Source: Acanthosepion esculentum
Lineage: Eukaryota > Mollusca > Cephalopoda > Sepiida > Sepiidae
DNA length: 64,000 nucleotides
Direction: 5' to 3'
Assembly (NCBI GenBank): GCA_964036315.1
Contig: OZ038478.1
Span: 149,085,683-149,149,682 of the forward strand
Shown here one piece after another: positions 38,087 to 48,304 of the stretch. Every line of letters starts with the position of its first letter. Positions within the stretch are counted from its first letter, which is position 1. The translations under genes were made by a program, and so were the position numbers. The notes under the pieces are model-generated. The model was given only the letters and a program-made list of their open reading frames with translations, ran no database searches and had not been told where the DNA came from.

Positions 38087-38639
38087 TTTATCATATAGAC
38101 AAAACCATTTTATTCACAACAAAGATGCAACTTGGTTTCAGTGCATTTTAACTGCACATCTACGGGTGAGGGTCGGAAATGGTTATGAACGATCCTGTTT
38201 GTAGGCAAGCCCGGATGTAAAACGTCACTTCCTTTTTCCATTTTTTGAGAAGAAAAATGTACTTAACAAAAGTATCTAAGTGAAACGATAGTTGTTGTTG
38301 ACAGCAGTTTGGTGTTGGGTGGGTCGGGTAGTTAATGTTGAATGGAGTGTGGACATTCTTCGGATGATAAGCATCGGTCAAAGTTTGGGTAGTTTGAGAG
38401 GTAGGGGAGGGAAGATAGCGATAGGGGATAATATTACACTTTAGTAGGTAAAAAGAATTTCGAGTTAACATTTATAATTATTAGGAGTAGTTATATTTAG
38501 GTTTCTCGGTAAGAATTCTAAAAGTTGGATTGCATTTTTTATGCTTGGGTTATCACTATTTATTTTTTAATCGAAAGAGCGTTTTTTTGTGTATATATAA
38601 TTATAAAAGATTCCTAGTTATGGGATTGGGAATTTAGCA

Positions 38640-38985
38640 AGATTGTAATGTTAAATCTTAGTATGTCTACAGAAAACGGTAGTCTCATGCCTCTGGTTTA
38701 ATAATTGTTTATTATTTAAAAGTTCGATAATACATATTTTCTCCTGTAAACATAGGAAGCATGGTTCGCTCAGTGAATTATAGGTTCTGGCTTGTTTTAG
38801 GATTTTCCATTTAACTTTAGGTGTTTTCCCTTCTTCCTTGAGTCTCCAAAATTGTTTCGAAAGTGATGTCATATTTCGTTTGGCTGTATTTGTAAAGGCG
38901 TTTAAGTGGTTGTAATACCTATCCTTAAAAAGTCTGCTAGTAGACCCCACATACAGCTTAATATTATCCGGAGTTCTCATTTGAT
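38640..38985 (-). pseudogene. PLE GIY-YIG endonuclease fragment
   Basis: The single minus frame 38980-38651 (109 residues) is open and reads KLYVGSTSRLFKDRYYNHLN, then TSLSKQFWRLKEEGKTPKVK, WKILKQARTYNSLSEPCFLC and LQEKICIIEL. These are the GIY-YIG core (LYVGST), the conserved arginine of RYYNH, the LSK..W block and the C-terminal CxxC..EK..IIE segment with the catalytic glutamate. This domain makes the target-site nick in PLE transposition. No reverse transcriptase is attached upstream. Absence of a stop over 109 codons suggests a younger insertion than the 28400 and 40850 relics of the same lineage. Confidence 0.82.
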
Positions 38986-39106
38986 GAGATATAGGCCATA
39001 ATATATATAATTATCGCTCTACTACATGTATTGAGCTCTTTTTTGAATGAATGCTGCGAACGTTAGAATTTATATAATTTATATATTACTTTCGTTCCCA
39101 CCGCAT

Positions 39107-39110
<4 letters not shown>

Positions 39111-39157
<47 letters not shown>
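39111..39157. repeat. (TA)n microsatellite
   Basis: A 47-bp TA run that abuts the fold-back element. Confidence 0.96.
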
Positions 39158-39160
<3 letters not shown>

Positions 39161-39272
39161 AAGAAAAATTTGGTAATCCGTATAGGTAATCCCAAGGAGG
39201 ATGAAATCCTGAGAGTTCAATGTAAATTCAGAGCTAATGATTTAAAGAAAAACAGACCACTTTAAGGCTCCA

Positions 39273-39328
39273 TGTAATAATTTATTTCACCATAGTCCTC
39301 TTAAAGGGCGTTGGATCATCAGATTACA
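39273..39328 (-). ncRNA. Hammerhead-like motif, left arm
   Basis: Minus strand: stem I TGTAAT (39328-39323), CTGATGA (39322-39316), stem II region with CC/GG pairs at its base, GAA at 39288-39286, A-TAAA-T, T, then ATTACA (39278-39273). The last is a perfect 6-bp partner of the first strand. Confidence 0.55.
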
Positions 39329-39369
39329 CTTACAAAAGGTTTCTTTTTTTCATTTTTCGTTTCAACATT

Positions 39370-39425
39370 TGTAGTCTGATGATCCGACGTCCTATAAAAG
39401 GGCTATGGTGAAATAAATTGTTACA
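39370..39425 (+). ncRNA. Hammerhead-like motif, right arm
   Basis: Plus strand: TGTAGT (39370-39375), CTGATGA (39376-39382), stem II region 39383-39409 closed by CC/GG, GAAA (39410-39413), TAAA, T, T, then GTTACA (39420-39425). The last pairs with TGTAGT through four Watson-Crick and two G-T pairs. Confidence 0.55.
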
Positions 39426-39451
39426 TGGAGCCTTAAAGTGGTCTGTTTTTC

Positions 39452-39456
<5 letters not shown>

Positions 39457-39514
<58 letters not shown>
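39457..39514. repeat. (TA)n microsatellite
   Basis: A 58-bp TA run on the right side of the fold-back element. Confidence 0.96.
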
Positions 39515-39516
<2 letters not shown>

Positions 39517-39679
39517 AAATCCCACTAAGTAAGGCGAGAGTGCCACTAGTACACATGGGGCCACAGAGCGCGTAAGGGAGAAATACTGTGTTGGGAGGGC
39601 GAAGAAAGTATAAAAAGAAGAAAGTTGTAGGAAAAAATAATAACGGAGATCACTGCAGCAGTAAGTGTCGATTGAGATT

Positions 39680-40555
39680 ACATTTAATTTTTTTTAAATT
39701 ATATTTATCAGATAAGCAATAAAACGAAGGGAGTTCCACTCCCGGAAAGTGCAAGACAATGAGCTTTTGGAGTAGAAGAGGCAGTTACATTTAAATGTTT
39801 CGACATTAAAAGAGAGACATTGTGATGCCAACCTAGTTGCAACGCTTAAATTCATGCAGTCGGGACACCAGAGAAAATAGCTTGTCAACGAAAGTACCAT
39901 GAACATATTTATAGAAAGGCCAGTGGAAAGCCACATTACGTCGGTGAGAAAATGACTGGAGTAGAGATCCCAAATCAGGACGGATCTCATTGAATATACG
40001 CCTTTGTATTTTGTCGAGAACCTCGAGATGAACAGCGGGGCACCAGCCCATATATGGCTACAGGGTTCCATGCATAGGCGACTAGTAGATTTGTAGATGT
40101 GAAGGATGAATTCAGGCGAGAAATAACTTCTGACGCTACACAGAAAAAAACATTCCATTTAGTAGATGCAGCAATTGATTCAATATAGTTTTTCGATCTC
40201 AGATCAGTGGAGAATGGGAGACCAAGAAGGTTCAGAGAGTCGCTCTCGTGCAGTTGAGCATCAACCATGATGATAGGAGGCAGGGACGTTTCACTACGGT
40301 GAGTAAATGACATCAGATTTGTGTTGGATGCATTAGAATTAACAAGCCATTAGCTATCCTAGTCAGCAGCAGATCGAAGATAGTTTTCGAGACCAACAGC
40401 CAGGTTAACTTTGTCACCAATGCCGGATTTCCTGTTGAGACAGGTTTAAATGGGAATGTCGTCTGCGTAGATGCCGACTTGAGAAATGATGGCTTCAGGA
40501 AGATCCCTCATGAAGTGATTTATTGAAGTAGACATAAATTTATCAGAAACTGATT
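39680..40555 (-). pseudogene. Jockey-like LINE, RT core to 3' end
   Basis: The minus strand from 40555 reads INHFMRDLPEAIISQVGIYA, DDIPI (catalytic YADD kept), LVNSNASNTNLMSFTHRSET, SLPPIIMVDAQLHESDSLNL and LGLPFSTDLRSKNYIES. Then, across frame changes, it reads FSPEFILHIYKSTSRLCMEP, VLDKIQRRIFNEIRPDLGSL and LQSFSHRRNVAFHWPFYKYV, ending near 39694. It overlaps exactly the RT core that is deleted in the 34140 copy. It has several frame shifts and is inactive. Confidence 0.82.
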
Positions 40556-40849
40556 TAAACAAAAATATTTTTTGATATATCCAAGAAGCTTCTTCAAGTG
40601 GCCAATAGTGTAAAATTAAAAACGTGGAAACATCTATATCGGTTGTTAATTATGCTGAACAAATGTCAAATCATGGCAATATTATAGTTGAATAAATCAA
40701 ATAACTGTTGGGTGGACCTTTATATACTAACAAAAGTATGGCTATACATCTATAAAAAGTAATTATGAAAAAAAATTAACTATATTTTAAAGTAAAATCT
40801 AGCCAATGTCGACATAACAGCGTTAATTCATTTCTTTGATTTAACAGGT
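40556..40849. other. Gene-free DNA
   Basis: No recognised feature. Confidence 0.5.
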
Positions 40850-41590
40850 TTTTATTAGGAAAATTTATGATATGTCATTTTTCTTGTAAACCTGGGGAAC
40901 ATAGATCATGTAAGGATTTACAGGTTCTAGATATTTTTAATATTTGCATTTTACCGTAGAGACTTTCTTAACTTAATTTAAGTGCCTAAATATTTAGAAA
41001 GTAACTTTCTGTTACGGTACGAATGGCTGTTAGAAGGTGATATGTGTTGGTACCACGGAGTCTTAAAGGAATTTTTGGTACTACCGATATAAACATTTTA
41101 ACTGTTGAATTTTCTCTAGCTGAAATAGTACTTAGGTAAACAAGGAAATCTATTAGATACCTATTTTGTAATGGACAGTTTTTAGGATTTCTACAATTAG
41201 AAAAATTGTTATTATTATAGTTTGTTGCTTTTGAATGGTTATTGTTACTTAGGTTTAAGTGTTGATTTAAAATTTTATTATTGTGTTTATCTGTAAAACT
41301 ATAGCTTAATTTAAGTGTATTTTTATTACAAATGTTACTAAGTTGATTATTACTAGGGAAGTCTTTCTCAATTAAATTGAGAAACTTCTGTCATGAATTA
41401 GTATTAACCATTGGGCTAAATTGGTGGGGGTACCAAATGATTGTTCTGTTTCTATTTTTTCTACTAACACTCTTATGTTTCCCATATATAATTTCAGGGC
41501 ACTTATAGCCACTATTTTTTAAACCAGTGTTGTAAAACTTGTTATGTTTATAAAATATAGCTTCACTGGAAGATTTATTATTGATTTGAT
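40850..41590 (-). pseudogene. PLE relic, GIY-YIG part
   Basis: Minus readings give a cysteine-bearing linker (CRNPKNCPLQN, about 41205-41175) followed by VYIGSTKNSFKTPWYQH (about 41095-41045) and SKYLGT. This is the same lineage as 28400 and 38640. The endonuclease arginine and many frame positions are lost. Upstream (41300-41590), minus readings such as NNLPSNNNQL recall PLE linker sequence, but weakly. Confidence 0.6.
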
Positions 41591-41599
41591 ATTCTATGG

Positions 41600-42970
41600 A
41601 AAAAAGTATTCCATCTCCTGCTCATTTTCTGAATTAGCCACCTTACAAAAATATGAACGATCTATAATTTTCAGGGTAGGACTTGAAAGTGGGAGCTAAA
41701 TATAAAAAAGAAATCTAGAAAATCACATTATATTAATTTTTGAACATTTATTTCATTTTTAATGAAAAAGTAAGTACTTCACGCCATAGCAAAACATAAC
41801 TCAGTATTTGTTGAAGAAACTCTTGTTGGCAAGCCCAGCAGCCAGACATTTCCTGTAGTTGGTTACCAAGTTTCTACATATAATAGGGGGATTCTGGCCC
41901 ACTCCTCTTTGCAGATCCTTTCCAAATAATTATGGTTTGTAGGTTGTTGCGCATCTCGAAACTTCAGCTCCCTCCATAGATTTTCTAATGTAGTGAGGTC
42001 CGGAGACTGACTAGACCACTCCATTACCTTAGTGTGATTCTTCTTGAGCCAAACCTTTGTTGACTTAGCTGTATGCTTTGGGTAATTTTCATGCTGGAAC
42101 ACCCATCCCCGACCGATTTTCAGTGTCCTGGCTGAGGCAAGGATGTTTTCGCTCAAGATTTCTCAGTTCTTGGCCAGATCCATCTTTCCCTCGACCTGGT
42201 GTAGCCGTTCTGTCCCGTTAGCAGAGAAACACCCCCAAAGCATAATGTTTCCACCACCATGCTTAATGGTTGGCATGGTGTTCTTTCGGTCCAAGTCAGT
42301 TTTTTTTGTTTCCTGCAAACTGGGCGAGTCGAGTTGATGCCAAATGACTCGTCTGGCCACAGCATTTTGTCCCAATCCTCCTCTGAATAATCCAGATACT
42401 CATTTACAAAATTCTGACGGACCTGTACTGTGCCTTCTTCAGGATGTAGTGGGTTACTAACGGTCATCTTGGTGACTGCGGTCCCAGCTGCCTTGGAATC
42501 ATCAACATGCTCTTGCCGCGTAGTTCCTGGTTGTTTCCTCACGTTTCTCATCATCAGGTTAACTCCACGTTGGGAGACCTTGCATTGAGCTCCAGACCGA
42601 AGGAAATTGGGAGATAATTAGAGTTTCCTCCATTTTCTTATTATCGCACCAACAGTTGACTTCTTCTGACGTAGCTTCTTGCCATTCGTCTTTTAGCACA
42701 TTCCAGTCTTGTGCCGGTATACAATTTTGTCCAGGATATCCTTAAACAATTCTATCATCTTGCCCATAGTGGAGAGATTAGGTTCTGATTAATGAAGGAT
42801 TCTGTGAAGTAGTGTCTTTTATACAGGTAATGAGTACTTGATTAGAGGTAATAATAGAATAATAGGGCTAGTTTATATGTCCCCACGGGCCCATAACCGT
42901 TCTGTGTGGCCTGAATCATTGCTGGATGCTAGGGGGTGTAATATTTATTTTTTCAATAAAAATGAAATAA
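41600..42970 (-). mobile_element. Nearly full-length Tc1/mariner (DD34E-type) relic
   Basis: Minus strand. The DNA-binding region (about 42790-42560) is mostly frame-shifted. The catalytic region shows [20 protein letters not shown] with the first D (42554-42153 frame), [20 protein letters not shown] (second frame), [40 protein letters not shown] and KFRDAQ (42156-41863 frame). The second catalytic aspartate is replaced by glutamate (QHEN for QHDN). The E of ENLW is kept, with 34 residues between. Both ends carry the family's ATACTTATTT-like terminal motif: about 41765-41785 internally, and about 42935-42960 as AATATTTATTTTTTC. A GTATAAAAGACAC-type stretch (42812-42830, minus) is the usual 5' leader. 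It is the same family as 720-1437. Confidence 0.88.
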
Positions 42971-43517
42971 TGCAATATCAAATTGGCCAACTACATTATT
43001 TTGTATCCATTTTTCTTTGTTACAGATAAGGACAGATTCTCTAGAGTACATAATAATGCCCATTTCCTCGTTTGAATGATCGGAGTACTCGGTGACGAAG
43101 TCCAAAGAAAATGTAAAGAGTTCCCTGGAAATGGATAGATAGTAATCCACAATATCTACGTGGATCCATGAAAAATTTATTTTATCATATATATTACTGA
43201 ACTATTTAATATCATTGGTATTAACACTTTCTACCAGTCGAAGGCGCTTTTTAATCAGCTTGTTGACTCTATCAAGGATAATCTTACTAATTTTAACAAT
43301 TTCTGGAGTTGATGATACTAGTGGGCACTTCAAAATCAGGTTTATGGACTATGACTGTTATATATGTTTTTGTTGTATAGAATTTGCCAGTATTTTGTTT
43401 GTCAGTAATATTTTTACTAGTTTCATTAATATTATCAACTAAGTAACATATACTATTATATAATTTTCTATAAATTTCTTTAAGGCTTTTCTAATTAAAG
43501 TATCATAATATTTAAAC

Positions 43518-43519
<2 letters not shown>
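42971..43519. other. Gene-free DNA
   Basis: No recognised feature. Confidence 0.5.

Positions 43520-43581
<62 letters not shown>
43520..43581. repeat. (TA)n microsatellite
   Basis: A 62-bp TA run close to the 3' end of the next LINE fragment. Confidence 0.96.
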
Positions 43582-43585
<4 letters not shown>

Positions 43586-43639
43586 GCTTCACAGATTTTT
43601 TCATTGCTTTTAAGCATTTCACCCCAAGCAAGACAGTAT

Positions 43640-44430
43640 GTTAAGGATTACAAAAAGTGGGAGTGATAGAAGAAAAGATGAAGAGAGAGAAAGTGAATAG
43701 ATTAAGGCATCTGATAATATCGATTGACATTACATTTGAATAGATGGAGATTATAGCTATTAGGGAAACAAGTAATAGGAATGGAATTCCACAGACGAGA
43801 AGGTATTGGAGGAGAAGAAACGACCACATTTAACTGTTTCGACAGGTGGGATCATGATGCTAGCCTAGTAGCAGGTTTAAATTCAGGCAGTTTATGAAGT
43901 AGAGAAAGTAGCTCGTCTGAGCAGATACCGTGAAAATATTTGTAGAAAATTAAAGGGAGGCGACGGCATGTCCGTGAGAGAGCGACCGTAGAGGAGATGC
44001 CAGATCAGAGCCAAACATATTGCATATCCGTTTCTTGATTTTCTTGAGGACCTTAAGACGAACAGCAAGGGCACAAGACCATATATGGCGGCAGTATTCC
44101 ATGCAAGGTCGAATAGTTGATTTATCGATTTGGAGGATGGACTCAGGCGAGAAAAGAAATTGTGGCACGACGAAGCTATTGATTCAATGTATTATTTCCA
44201 TCTCAGTTCAGCGGAGAGTGTGAGGCCAATGATTCGCAAAATTTGTTTTCTCGTGGTGTTGAGGATCAGACATTCTTATGAGAGGTAGTGATGTTTCTCT
44301 GTAGTGAGTATTAGAGAGCAATTTTGTTTTTGAATCATTAAAGCTAACTAGCCAATTTCTGGCCAAGTCTACAATCAATTTGAGGTCTTTCCAAGACTAA
44401 CGGTCAGGTTAGTTTTGTAAGCGACTGCAA
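43640..44430 (-). pseudogene. Jockey-like LINE, 3' region
   Basis: Minus frames give WLASFNDSKTKLLSNTHYRE (about 44360), then QFLFSPESILQIDKSTIRPC, MEYCRHIWSCALAVRLKVLK and KIKKRICNMFGSDLASPLRS (44168-43990). FYKYFHGICSDELSSLVPRL and a C-terminal WNSIPIT block follow near 43790. The 3' end lies near 43640. Low numbers of stops per frame make it one of the clearer copies of this region. Confidence 0.82.
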
Positions 44431-44476
44431 TAGGGATTGGCTAGAGGCAGATACGACACGTCATCTTCCTATTCGA

Positions 44477-44546
44477 AGGACACACATTCTCTGTCTCACT
44501 GTGTCTCTCTATCTCTCTGTCTTTATCTCTCTCCATCCCTCTCCCC

Positions 44547-44604
<58 letters not shown>
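44477..44604. repeat. (CT)n then (TA)n microsatellite
   Basis: A CT-rich run followed by about 26 bases of TA, bordering the next fold-back unit. Confidence 0.94.
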
Positions 44605-44613
<9 letters not shown>

Positions 44614-44614
44614 A

Positions 44615-44990
44615 TATATGGATAAAATAACTGAAAAGCATTTGGGTGTTCTTTTGCGAAAGTATTTATTCCTTCCTCAGAAATTAATTGAATTACTGTA
44701 TTACTGTATTTGGCAGTTGGTTTACATTTTCTAGCTTCCGTCGTGAGACGCGGACGTCACGTGATGTGGAAAATTTAAACAAACTGCCAAATACAGTAAT
44801 TCAATTAAATTCTGAGGAAGGACCGAGGTGGTTTGAAATATTAAATATATATAAAAACATATAAATAAATACTTTCGCAAAAAACACCCAATTTGTTTTC
44901 AGTTATTTTATCCATATGTTATATACTTATCAAGAAAGTATACGTGGCTTCTCATTATGCTATATATATAAACGAAACTGCACTCATTTA
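44615..44990. mobile_element. Fold-back element related to 20722-21080
   Basis: The left part (GGATAAAATAACTGAAAAGC at 44621-44640, GCGAAAGTATTTATT, CCTTCCTCAGAAATTAATTG, TACTGTATTTGGCAGTT) is repeated in inverted order at 44785-44915 (AACTGCCAAATACAGTAATT, CTGAGGAAGG, AAATACTTTCGC, CAGTTATTTTATCC). That gives imperfect arms of about 100-130 bases. The right end (44930-44985, AGAAAGTATACGTGGCTTC) matches, inverted, the sequence next to the PLE at 20722-20760. It has no coding capacity. Confidence 0.8.
44808..44846 (+). ncRNA. Hammerhead-like motif, CTGAGGA type (second copy)
   Basis: CTGAGGA lies at 44812-44818, then an unpaired A, stem II GGACC/GGTTT (two G-T pairs), GAAA at 44835-44838, TA, T, T, AAAT. 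The flanking stem I is weaker than at 20904 (mismatch at the third pair). The inverted partner arm has CTGAGGAAGG but no GAAA. Confidence 0.38.
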
Positions 44991-44999
44991 CCCACCATA

Positions 45000-45424
45000 A
45001 AACTCTCCCTGCCTTTTATTATCATGGCTGCTGCTAATCTTAACGAATGTTTCTCTCTACCTCCTCGCGGTCCGTCGCAGGTTTTCCACTTACTTTGAAC
45101 GAATAGGTTCATCTAATAGAAGTAACTTTACTTCTCTGTGTCGCGCCAGAAATTTTCCCTGTCTGAGTTCATCCTTAAAATCTCCAACCCTATCCCGACA
45201 TCTTGACTTCAGTCACATTCTCCGAGACGAGATGTGGCTACTCTCTTTGTTTTCTAGAAATATTTTAACGGCACTTTCTCTCCGAGCTATTTTCACTGGT
45301 GGCCCAGCTGCATGAATTGACGTTCTACGAGGTTGGCATTTTGGTACCACATATTAAACTGTCGGAGCAGTTAAATATACACGCTTCTTCTGATCCAACA
45401 GTTTCTTTTCTCGCAATTCTCGAT
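45000..45424 (+). pseudogene. Jockey-like LINE, 3' fragment with internal deletions
   Basis: Plus readings include KLSLPFIIMAAANLNECFSL (44990-45050; compare SLPPIIMVDAQLHESDSL in the 39680 copy), SLCRARNFPCLSSS (about 45135), then SHSPRRDVATLFVF and KYFNGTF (45205-45275). The FSPES to IQRRI section is largely missing. Confidence 0.7.
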
Positions 45425-45551
45425 ATATTTATATATATATATATTAACATTGTATAACCTGGCGACCCTTAATTTTAACACGAATAAAATTTTCCCTGTG
45501 CCTAACTTTTCTATGGCTTTTGAATGTCAGTAGGAGCGGAGACGTTGCTTG

Positions 45552-45622
<71 letters not shown>

Positions 45623-45647
45623 CAGTATATTATATACAATACACACA

Positions 45648-45700
<53 letters not shown>
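45425..45700. repeat. Three (TA)n tracts
   Basis: TA runs at about 45425-45444, 45555-45621 and 45652-45700. The interval 45445-45550 holds nothing recognised. Confidence 0.94.
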
Positions 45701-45709
<9 letters not shown>

Positions 45710-45758
45710 TTGGGAAAAAATAGACGTATTTCGTACAACATGAATTTTTTATTTCATA

Positions 45759-46640
45759 CTAGCAGAAAAGCCCGCGTTGCTCGGGGTTTTATGTAGTTAC
45801 ATTTCTTTGCGGTTTGAATAATTGAACTTACGCACGTATCATCTGTTGTTGAGGTCACTGATAGGCCGGGAATCTCACTGGTAGCAAAATCAATGAGCTC
45901 AGGGACAACCGATTGGAATAGGTGGCTGCTGTGTTGCTGCTCAGTGCTTACCCCAAGACTGCCCTCTTTCATATTCGCTCAAGTGGTTGCGTTTTTACTC
46001 TAGGACTCGCCCCTTCAATATTAAGTCTATAAGTTTTCCCAGATTTAAGCGGAATACGCGGGCGGTATTGTCATTTCTGTGAGTGTAATCCTGTCCGGGT
46101 ATGAATTCACGCGTTATCTCAACCCATTTGGGGTTGCAGGTAAACGTTATAAATAAGTCTGGCCGCCCATATTGCCTAACATATGTCATAGCGTCCTGCG
46201 CGCGTTCATGCATGTAACGCGGCCCCACAGCTTCCCTAGGTTGAGGGGATTGACTTCATTTCGAAGGCTGTCGCGTAAGTGTACATAGGAGTCTGAGCCC
46301 TGCTGTTTCTGATGATTCCGTATAAAACAAAGCCTTTCCGATTCCATCTTAGCGGCGATGTCAACCGCAAACTGGTGGAAAAGCACTATCCCCAAACCCT
46401 TGACATATGCGGCGACTTGATGCAGCTGCTGTTAAGCCCACTTTGAAGTCGTAAAGCAAACAGCCCCGAACGAGATCTCTAGACACGTCCATCCTTCTCA
46501 CAGCTGTCTGGCTTATAACTGATGGCCGGGCATGGTGCGCGTGTTTTTTCATAACGTCTGATGTTCCTACTTCCGGCTGTCCGAATTTGAAACACGCATT
46601 TCGTATATATTTCAACTTCATTCAATGACTAATCAAAATA
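45759..46640 (-). mobile_element. Helitron relic: Rep N-terminal domain joined to a Helitron 3' end
   Basis: Minus frames give VMKKHAHHARPSVISQTAVR (46621 frame), LFHQFAVDIAAKMESERLCF and IRNHQKQQGSDSYVHLRDSL (46395 frame), then MGPRYMHERAQDAMTYVRQY, GRPDLFITFTCNPKWVEITR and RVFRLNLGKLIDLILKGRVL (46228 frame). This is the Helitron_like_N domain that precedes the HUH Rep nuclease in rolling-circle Helitron transposases. The HUH motif, Rep tyrosines and helicase are absent. About 200 bases further on, the minus strand ends with a GC hairpin (CCCG/CGGG at about 45786-45771), a spacer and CTAG (45762-45759), followed by T. That is the standard Helitron 3' terminus. So the middle of the element has been deleted. 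Two frame shifts lie within the Rep part. Confidence 0.85.
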
Positions 46641-46759
46641 CGGACAGATCTTTTTTGGTTATCTTGTATATACGTAAGTACCCACTAGGTCAGGTTGTGA
46701 CATACGGTTGGTTTAATCTTATATTGCGTTGAATGTTGGATATTCTCATCATAGATTAA

Positions 46760-46970
46760 GAAAAAACTTGGGGGAAGAAAAATGTGTTTTCTACAGAAGG
46801 ATGTTGAGAATGTCATGGACTGATAATGTGTACAAGAAAGACTGAAGGAAAATGGGAAAAAATGGATACTTCTTTGAATCAAAGAAATAAAAAAAAGACT
46901 GTTGACGTGTCCAGGATACATAATGAGGAAGAAAGCCGGTGAGAATCTGTCACTGAAAGAATATATTGAG
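46760..46970 (+). pseudogene. EN+RT LINE, 3' scrap
   Basis: Plus strand: KCVFYRRMLRMSWTDNVYKK, then LLTCPGYIMRKKAGENLSLK and EYIETRQKEK. It is the C-terminal part of the 30340 LINE family (FYRRMLRISWTDHVSN, LGHIMRKEGLENLSLTG). Confidence 0.75.
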
Positions 46971-47185
46971 ACAAGACAGAAAGAAAAATAATACAGTAAA
47001 TAACTTACTTAAAAAGCTTGAATAAATATATTGTTGAAAGCGGTTAGGACAAATAACGAAAAACAAACCATACTAAGAGATACAAAGTATAGCAAGCTGT
47101 GAAGAGCCACGACCGTCTAAATACTGAAGAAATACAGCACATAATGGAAGATGCAAAATAATTAAATAAATAATCAATAGTTATG
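46971..47185. other. Gene-free A-rich DNA
   Basis: This is probably decayed 3' sequence of the preceding LINE scrap. No motif is seen. Confidence 0.4.
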
Positions 47186-47207
47186 TTGTTGTTGTTGTTG
47201 TTGTTGT

Positions 47208-47254
<47 letters not shown>

Positions 47255-47255
47255 C
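47186..47255. repeat. (GTT)n then (GAT)n microsatellite
   Basis: Compound trinucleotide runs. Confidence 0.96.
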
Positions 47256-47540
47256 CAGCTATAGGAAATCCAGTTGAGTGAAGAATAAAATGTCAGACAT
47301 TTTAATTTCCGCTTTTTTCAAAAGAAAAAAAAATGAAATCTAATATCAAAGATGAGGTAAAGGCAATTCAAATAATAATAGCGACTCATCAAATAAGCGT
47401 TTTCAGGAAATAAATCAAACTTCAACTTGAAATATTTCCATATGTTTTACATAATAAGAGAGTTATTTGTAAACAGAGAAATGTACAAAAAAGGAAATGG
47501 AATAAATTTGTTTTATTCAAATAACTGACAACGTTATTTA

Positions 47541-47544
<4 letters not shown>

Positions 47545-47625
<81 letters not shown>
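47545..47625. repeat. (CA)n then (TA)n microsatellite
   Basis: A compound run abutting the left end of the next fold-back element. Confidence 0.96.
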
Positions 47626-47627
<2 letters not shown>

Positions 47628-47662
47628 AAATAAAAATAAAAACAGGCAACTTTAAGGTTCCA

Positions 47663-47719
47663 TGTAATAAATTCTTTCACCACAGCCCTTTCAAAGGACC
47701 GCAGGATCATCAGACTTTA
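47663..47719 (-). ncRNA. Hammerhead-like motif, left arm
   Basis: Minus strand: GTAAAGT, CTGATGA (47713-47707), GC-rich stem II with loop TTTGAAA, GAA (47678-47676), A-GAAT-T, T, then ATTACA (47668-47663). Stem I is only partly complementary. Confidence 0.48.
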
Positions 47720-48130
47720 CTTCCAAAGGTTGAAACGAAAAGTGAAAAGAAATTTACACATTTTTGACGGGCAGTACTTAGCATATGTAAATTCACCAAG
47801 TGAGGAAGCGAGAGGGGAGAGACACATGATTGAGTTAGATGTAATTTAAAATTTATATTCTTTCAAATTTAATATTGTTTGAGGAAGTCCAGACATTCAC
47901 ACATTTAATCGGTTGACATAACGGAAGTTATATATTGATATAGAATGGGGAGAGGAGAAAAAAGACATCAAATAATATTAAATTTGAAAGTATAGAAATT
48001 TTAAATTTCTCTAACTCAGTCATGTCTCTCTCCCCCACTCATTTCTTCACTTCGTTAATTTACATATGCTTAGTACTGCCCGTCAAAAATGTGTGAGTTT
48101 CTTTTCATTTTTCGCTTCAACCTTTGGGAG

Positions 48131-48186
48131 TAAAGTCTGATGATCCGCGGTCCTTTAAAAGGGCTGTGGTGAAATAATTTATTACA
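48131..48186 (+). ncRNA. Hammerhead-like motif, right arm
   Basis: Plus strand: TAAAGT, CTGATGA (48137-48143), T, stem II CCGCGGTCC/GGGCTGTGG (nine pairs, three of them G-T) around an A/T-rich loop, T, GAAA (48171-48174), TAAT, T, T, ATTACA (48181-48186). This has the best stem II of the four related sites and a weak stem I (four of six pairs). Confidence 0.55.
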
Positions 48187-48304
48187 TGGAACCTTAAAGT
48201 GGTCTGTTTTTATTTTTATTTAAATTATTAGCTCTGATTTACATTGAGCTCTCTGGATTTTATCCTCCTTGTGTCTACCCATAAGGATTACCTAGTTTTT
48301 CGTA

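Larger units (their letters stand above)
39158..39456. mobile_element. Short fold-back element with hammerhead-like cores on both strands
   Basis: Arms at about 39246-39330 and 39365-39455 are reverse complements (AACAGACCACTTTAAGGCTC against GAGCCTTAAAGTGGTCTGTT). Each arm carries one hammerhead-like core. A 90-base left flank (39160-39245) ending in GAGCTAATGATTTAAA is shared, in inverted orientation, with 48214-48300. The unit is bordered by (TA)n on both sides (39111-39157 and 39457-39514). It has no open frame and is presumably mobilised in trans. Confidence 0.75.
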
